The notes beneath the pieces were generated by a model, which saw only the letters and a list, made by a program, of their open reading frames with translations, searched no databases and was not told where the DNA came from. Shown in pieces: positions 6,281-7,560 of a stretch of 7,560 bases of DNA. Origin of the DNA: Sphingomonadaceae bacterium (GTDB lineage: Bacteria > Pseudomonadota > Alphaproteobacteria > Sphingomonadales > Sphingomonadaceae). Made by a program: the position numbers and the translations under genes. Each line of letters begins with the position of its first letter. Position 1 is the first letter of the stretch. The DNA lies in NCBI GenBank assembly GCA_009923795.1, contig RFSU01000117.1, positions 1 to 7,560 on the forward strand. Reading direction: 5' to 3'.

Positions 6281-7141
6281 TCATCCGCCGAAATTCAGCC
6301 CCTCATTGAGCGTCCATTTCCCGTTGCGCCCGCGCACCCAACCAGAGGCCGCGTGGGTGCCTCCGTCGATGGGGAGTAACACGCCGGTGATATAGCTTGC
6401 CATCTCGGACGAGAGGAACACGGCCGCGTCGCCGCATTCCAGATCAACGCCTTCGCGCAAGAGCGGGATCAAGCGGTTCATCGCATCCACCTCTTCCGTG
6501 CTGTGCTGTTTCCATGTCGTGGGATCGACCGGTCCGGCGCGGTTGCCCTGATTGCCGGGGGTCACGGTGTGATCGGGCGCGATGCAGTTGACGCGGATCT
6601 TGTGTTCAGAAAGCTCCAGCGCCATCGATTTAGTGAAGCTCAGCATCCCTGCCTTGCACGCGGCATAGACGGCGAAATTGGGCGCGGCGCGGCTTGCTTC
6701 GATGCTCGCGACGTTGATGATCGAGCCGCCCCTGCCTTCGCGGATCATGACCGGCGCGGCGGCATGCGTTGCAGCCAACATCGAGATCAGGTTGATATCG
6801 ATATGCTTGCGCCAGCTTCGCTCGCTTTGCTGAAGGAAGGGACGGCCTGAGACGCCGCCGGCATTGTTGACGAGTATGTCGATCCGTCCGAACGCAGAAT
6901 CGGTTGCGGCTATCGCGGCGCGCAGGGCATCACTATCCATCACGTCGGCAGGCAGCGCCAGCGCCGTCACCCCACGTTCGCGCACCCGATCGGCGGCTTC
7001 TTCGGCTCGTTCGGGAATGATATCGAGGATCGCTACATTTACCCCAGCCTCGGCTAGCCGCAGTGCGATGCCGCGCCCGATGCCACCGCCGCCGCCGGTG
7101 ACAAAGGCGGTCTGGCCATCAAGCCGCGTCCGGTCAGTCAT
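6281..7141 (-). CDS. SDR-family NAD-dependent dehydrogenase, catalytically intact
   Basis: A 286-residue short-chain dehydrogenase. Seen: the dinucleotide motif TGGGGGIG (15-22), Asp40 at the end of the second strand (NAD rather than NADP preference, inferred), ILVNNAGG (89-96), and the complete tetrad Asn117, Ser146 (NVASIEA), Tyr159 and Lys163 (YAACK). After IRVNCIAP the usual Gly is Asp (PDHTVTPGNQGN), and the substrate loop is long and rich in Gly/Pro. After the family end signature PIDGGTHA there is an extra tail of about 22 residues containing SGWVRGRNGKW. In-frame starts also exist at 7183 and 7147. ATG 7139-7141 is chosen because the minus-strand GGGGGTGG lies about 6 bases before it and the frame from there matches a normal SDR N terminus. 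It overlaps the preceding SDR-like gene by 8 bases (ATGACTGA), so the two are translationally coupled. A hydroxyacyl-CoA or alcohol substrate is plausible but not shown. Confidence 0.93.
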   Translation of the reverse strand: MTDRTRLDGQTAFVTGGGGGIGRGIALRLAEAGVNVAILDIIPERAEEAADRVRERGVTALALPADVMDSDALRAAIAATDSAFGRIDILVNNAGGVSGRPFLQQSERSWRKHIDINLISMLAATHAAAPVMIREGRGGSIINVASIEASRAAPNFAVYAACKAGMLSFTKSMALELSEHKIRVNCIAPDHTVTPGNQGNRAGPVDPTTWKQHSTEEVDAMNRLIPLLREGVDLECGDAAVFLSSEMASYITGVLLPIDGGTHAASGWVRGRNGKWTLNEGLNFGG

Positions 7142-7560
7142 GCTCATCCACCCCCATGACCGCGCCCGTGACATAAGCGGCATAGTCGCTCACCAGATAG
7201 GCCGCGAGGTTGCCGACTGTGTCATCATTCCGATGCGTCAGGATGCTGTTCACGCGGATTCCATCGCGCGCCCATTCGACGCCCAATGTCTTGGTGAGAT
7301 TGCCCAACCCGCCTGCCGCTGCCGCCTGATCAACGCCCGCCGATTGCTCCGGCGCGCCGACGAACAGGATCGCACCGCCCTGCCCACGCGCCTGGCACTG
7401 CTTGGCGAATTCACTGGCTTGCAGGAATCGCTGATCCAGACCTGCGTCCAGCGTCCGTCGCCAATCTTCATGGCTTTGTTCATGCGCAGGCACATGCGAT
7501 GTCGCGGGCGCGATGTGGACGAAGATGTCAGCCTCTCCTTCCTGCAAAAGCGTTGCGCCC
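7134..7560 (-). CDS. SDR-like protein lacking all catalytic residues (probable pseudoenzyme), 5' end outside window
   Basis: The frame is open from the right edge to the TGA at 7134-7136, giving 141 residues of the C-terminal part; the start lies beyond 7560. It is recognisably SDR: ADIFVHIAP occupies the DILVNNAG place, GGAILFVGA the Ser strand, GGLGNLTKTLGVEWARDGIRVNSI the helix-strand after Tyr-Lys, and LAAYLVSDYAAYVTGAVMGVD the C-terminal signature. By this alignment every catalytic position is changed: Asn to Gly (7440-7442), Ser to Ala (7353-7355), Tyr to Gln (7326-7328) and Lys to Ala (7314-7316). NNAG is HIAP (7506-7517). The Ser-Tyr loop and the substrate loop after RVNSI are much shorter than normal. 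The reading frame is undamaged, so this looks like a kept, non-catalytic SDR rather than decay. Coupled by an 8-base overlap to the intact SDR, it may be that enzyme's partner subunit (inference). The N-terminal cofactor site cannot be judged here. Confidence 0.85.
   Translation of the reverse strand, partial: GATLLQEGEADIFVHIAPATSHVPAHEQSHEDWRRTLDAGLDQRFLQASEFAKQCQARGQGGAILFVGAPEQSAGVDQAAAAGGLGNLTKTLGVEWARDGIRVNSILTHRNDDTVGNLAAYLVSDYAAYVTGAVMGVDEHD
7148..7155 (-). promoter_or_regulatory. G-rich Shine-Dalgarno before the intact SDR
   Basis: GGGGGTGG on the minus strand lies within the coding end of the upstream SDR-like gene, 6 bases before ATG 7141 and directly against the alternative ATG 7147. 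The spacing favours 7141 as the true start. Confidence 0.45.

Noticed and set aside
7134..7560. Reading the right-edge SDR-like gene as a frameshifted or decayed pseudogene
   Set aside because: All 141 visible codons are open in one frame, both the middle and C-terminal SDR signatures are in that same frame, and the gene is tightly coupled to its neighbour. An intact non-catalytic protein explains this better, although the upstream part is unseen.
1..7560. RNA genes, CRISPR arrays, insertion sequences, defence or toxin-antitoxin systems
   Set aside because: Coding genes fill nearly all of the window, and I saw no direct-repeat array, transposase, integrase, tRNA-like end or small paired genes. 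The one 107-base gap shows no structured RNA that I can recognise.

Overview
The window is a compact, almost wholly protein-coding stretch of about 60% or higher GC (estimated by eye). Its gene content is acyl-CoA ligases, short-chain dehydrogenases, an SMP-30 type lactonase and a FadR-type regulator. Genes overlap at their stop and start codons. This looks like an accessory catabolic region of an alphaproteobacterium, most likely a sphingomonad (Sphingopyxis, Novosphingobium or Sphingobium type). That assignment is an impression from protein style and gene mix, not a proof. I see no rRNA, tRNA, CRISPR array, insertion sequence or phage gene.

Layout, left to right: (1) the 3' part of an SDR dehydrogenase on +, cut by the window edge (2-652). 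(2) A leftward operon read from the centre: a FadR/GntR regulator (2950-3780), an acyl-CoA ligase of the cyclohexanecarboxylate-CoA ligase type (1442-2953) and an MptpB-like phosphatase (657-1442), joined by a 4-base and a 1-base overlap. (3) A 107-base divergent control region (3781-3887), the only substantial non-coding stretch. (4) A rightward operon: a second, different acyl-CoA ligase (3888-5414) and an SMP-30/gluconolactonase-family hydrolase (5417-6280). (5) A leftward SDR pair entering from the right edge: an SDR-like protein with no catalytic tetrad (7134 to beyond 7560), overlapping by 8 bases an intact SDR (6281-7141). Both convergent junctions are extremely tight (4 bases and 0 bases), with no room for a separate terminator.

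Working model (inference): the regulator sits between two operons and could control both in response to an acyl-CoA or carboxylate. The lactonase could open a lactone to a hydroxy acid, the ligases could make CoA thioesters, and the SDRs could oxidise hydroxyacyl-CoA intermediates. The substrate cannot be read from the sequence. No oxygenase, acyl-CoA dehydrogenase, hydratase, thiolase or transporter lies in the window, so the pathway must extend beyond it.

The most interesting signal is the right-hand SDR pair. The upstream member keeps the SDR fold signature, but all four catalytic tetrad positions and the NNAG motif are replaced, and the substrate-loop region is shortened. It is translationally coupled to an active SDR, an arrangement like the BbsC/BbsD pseudoenzyme-enzyme pair of anaerobic toluene degradation. 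Second is the lipid/tyrosine phosphatase coupled to an acyl-CoA ligase, an unexplained activity in a catabolic operon.
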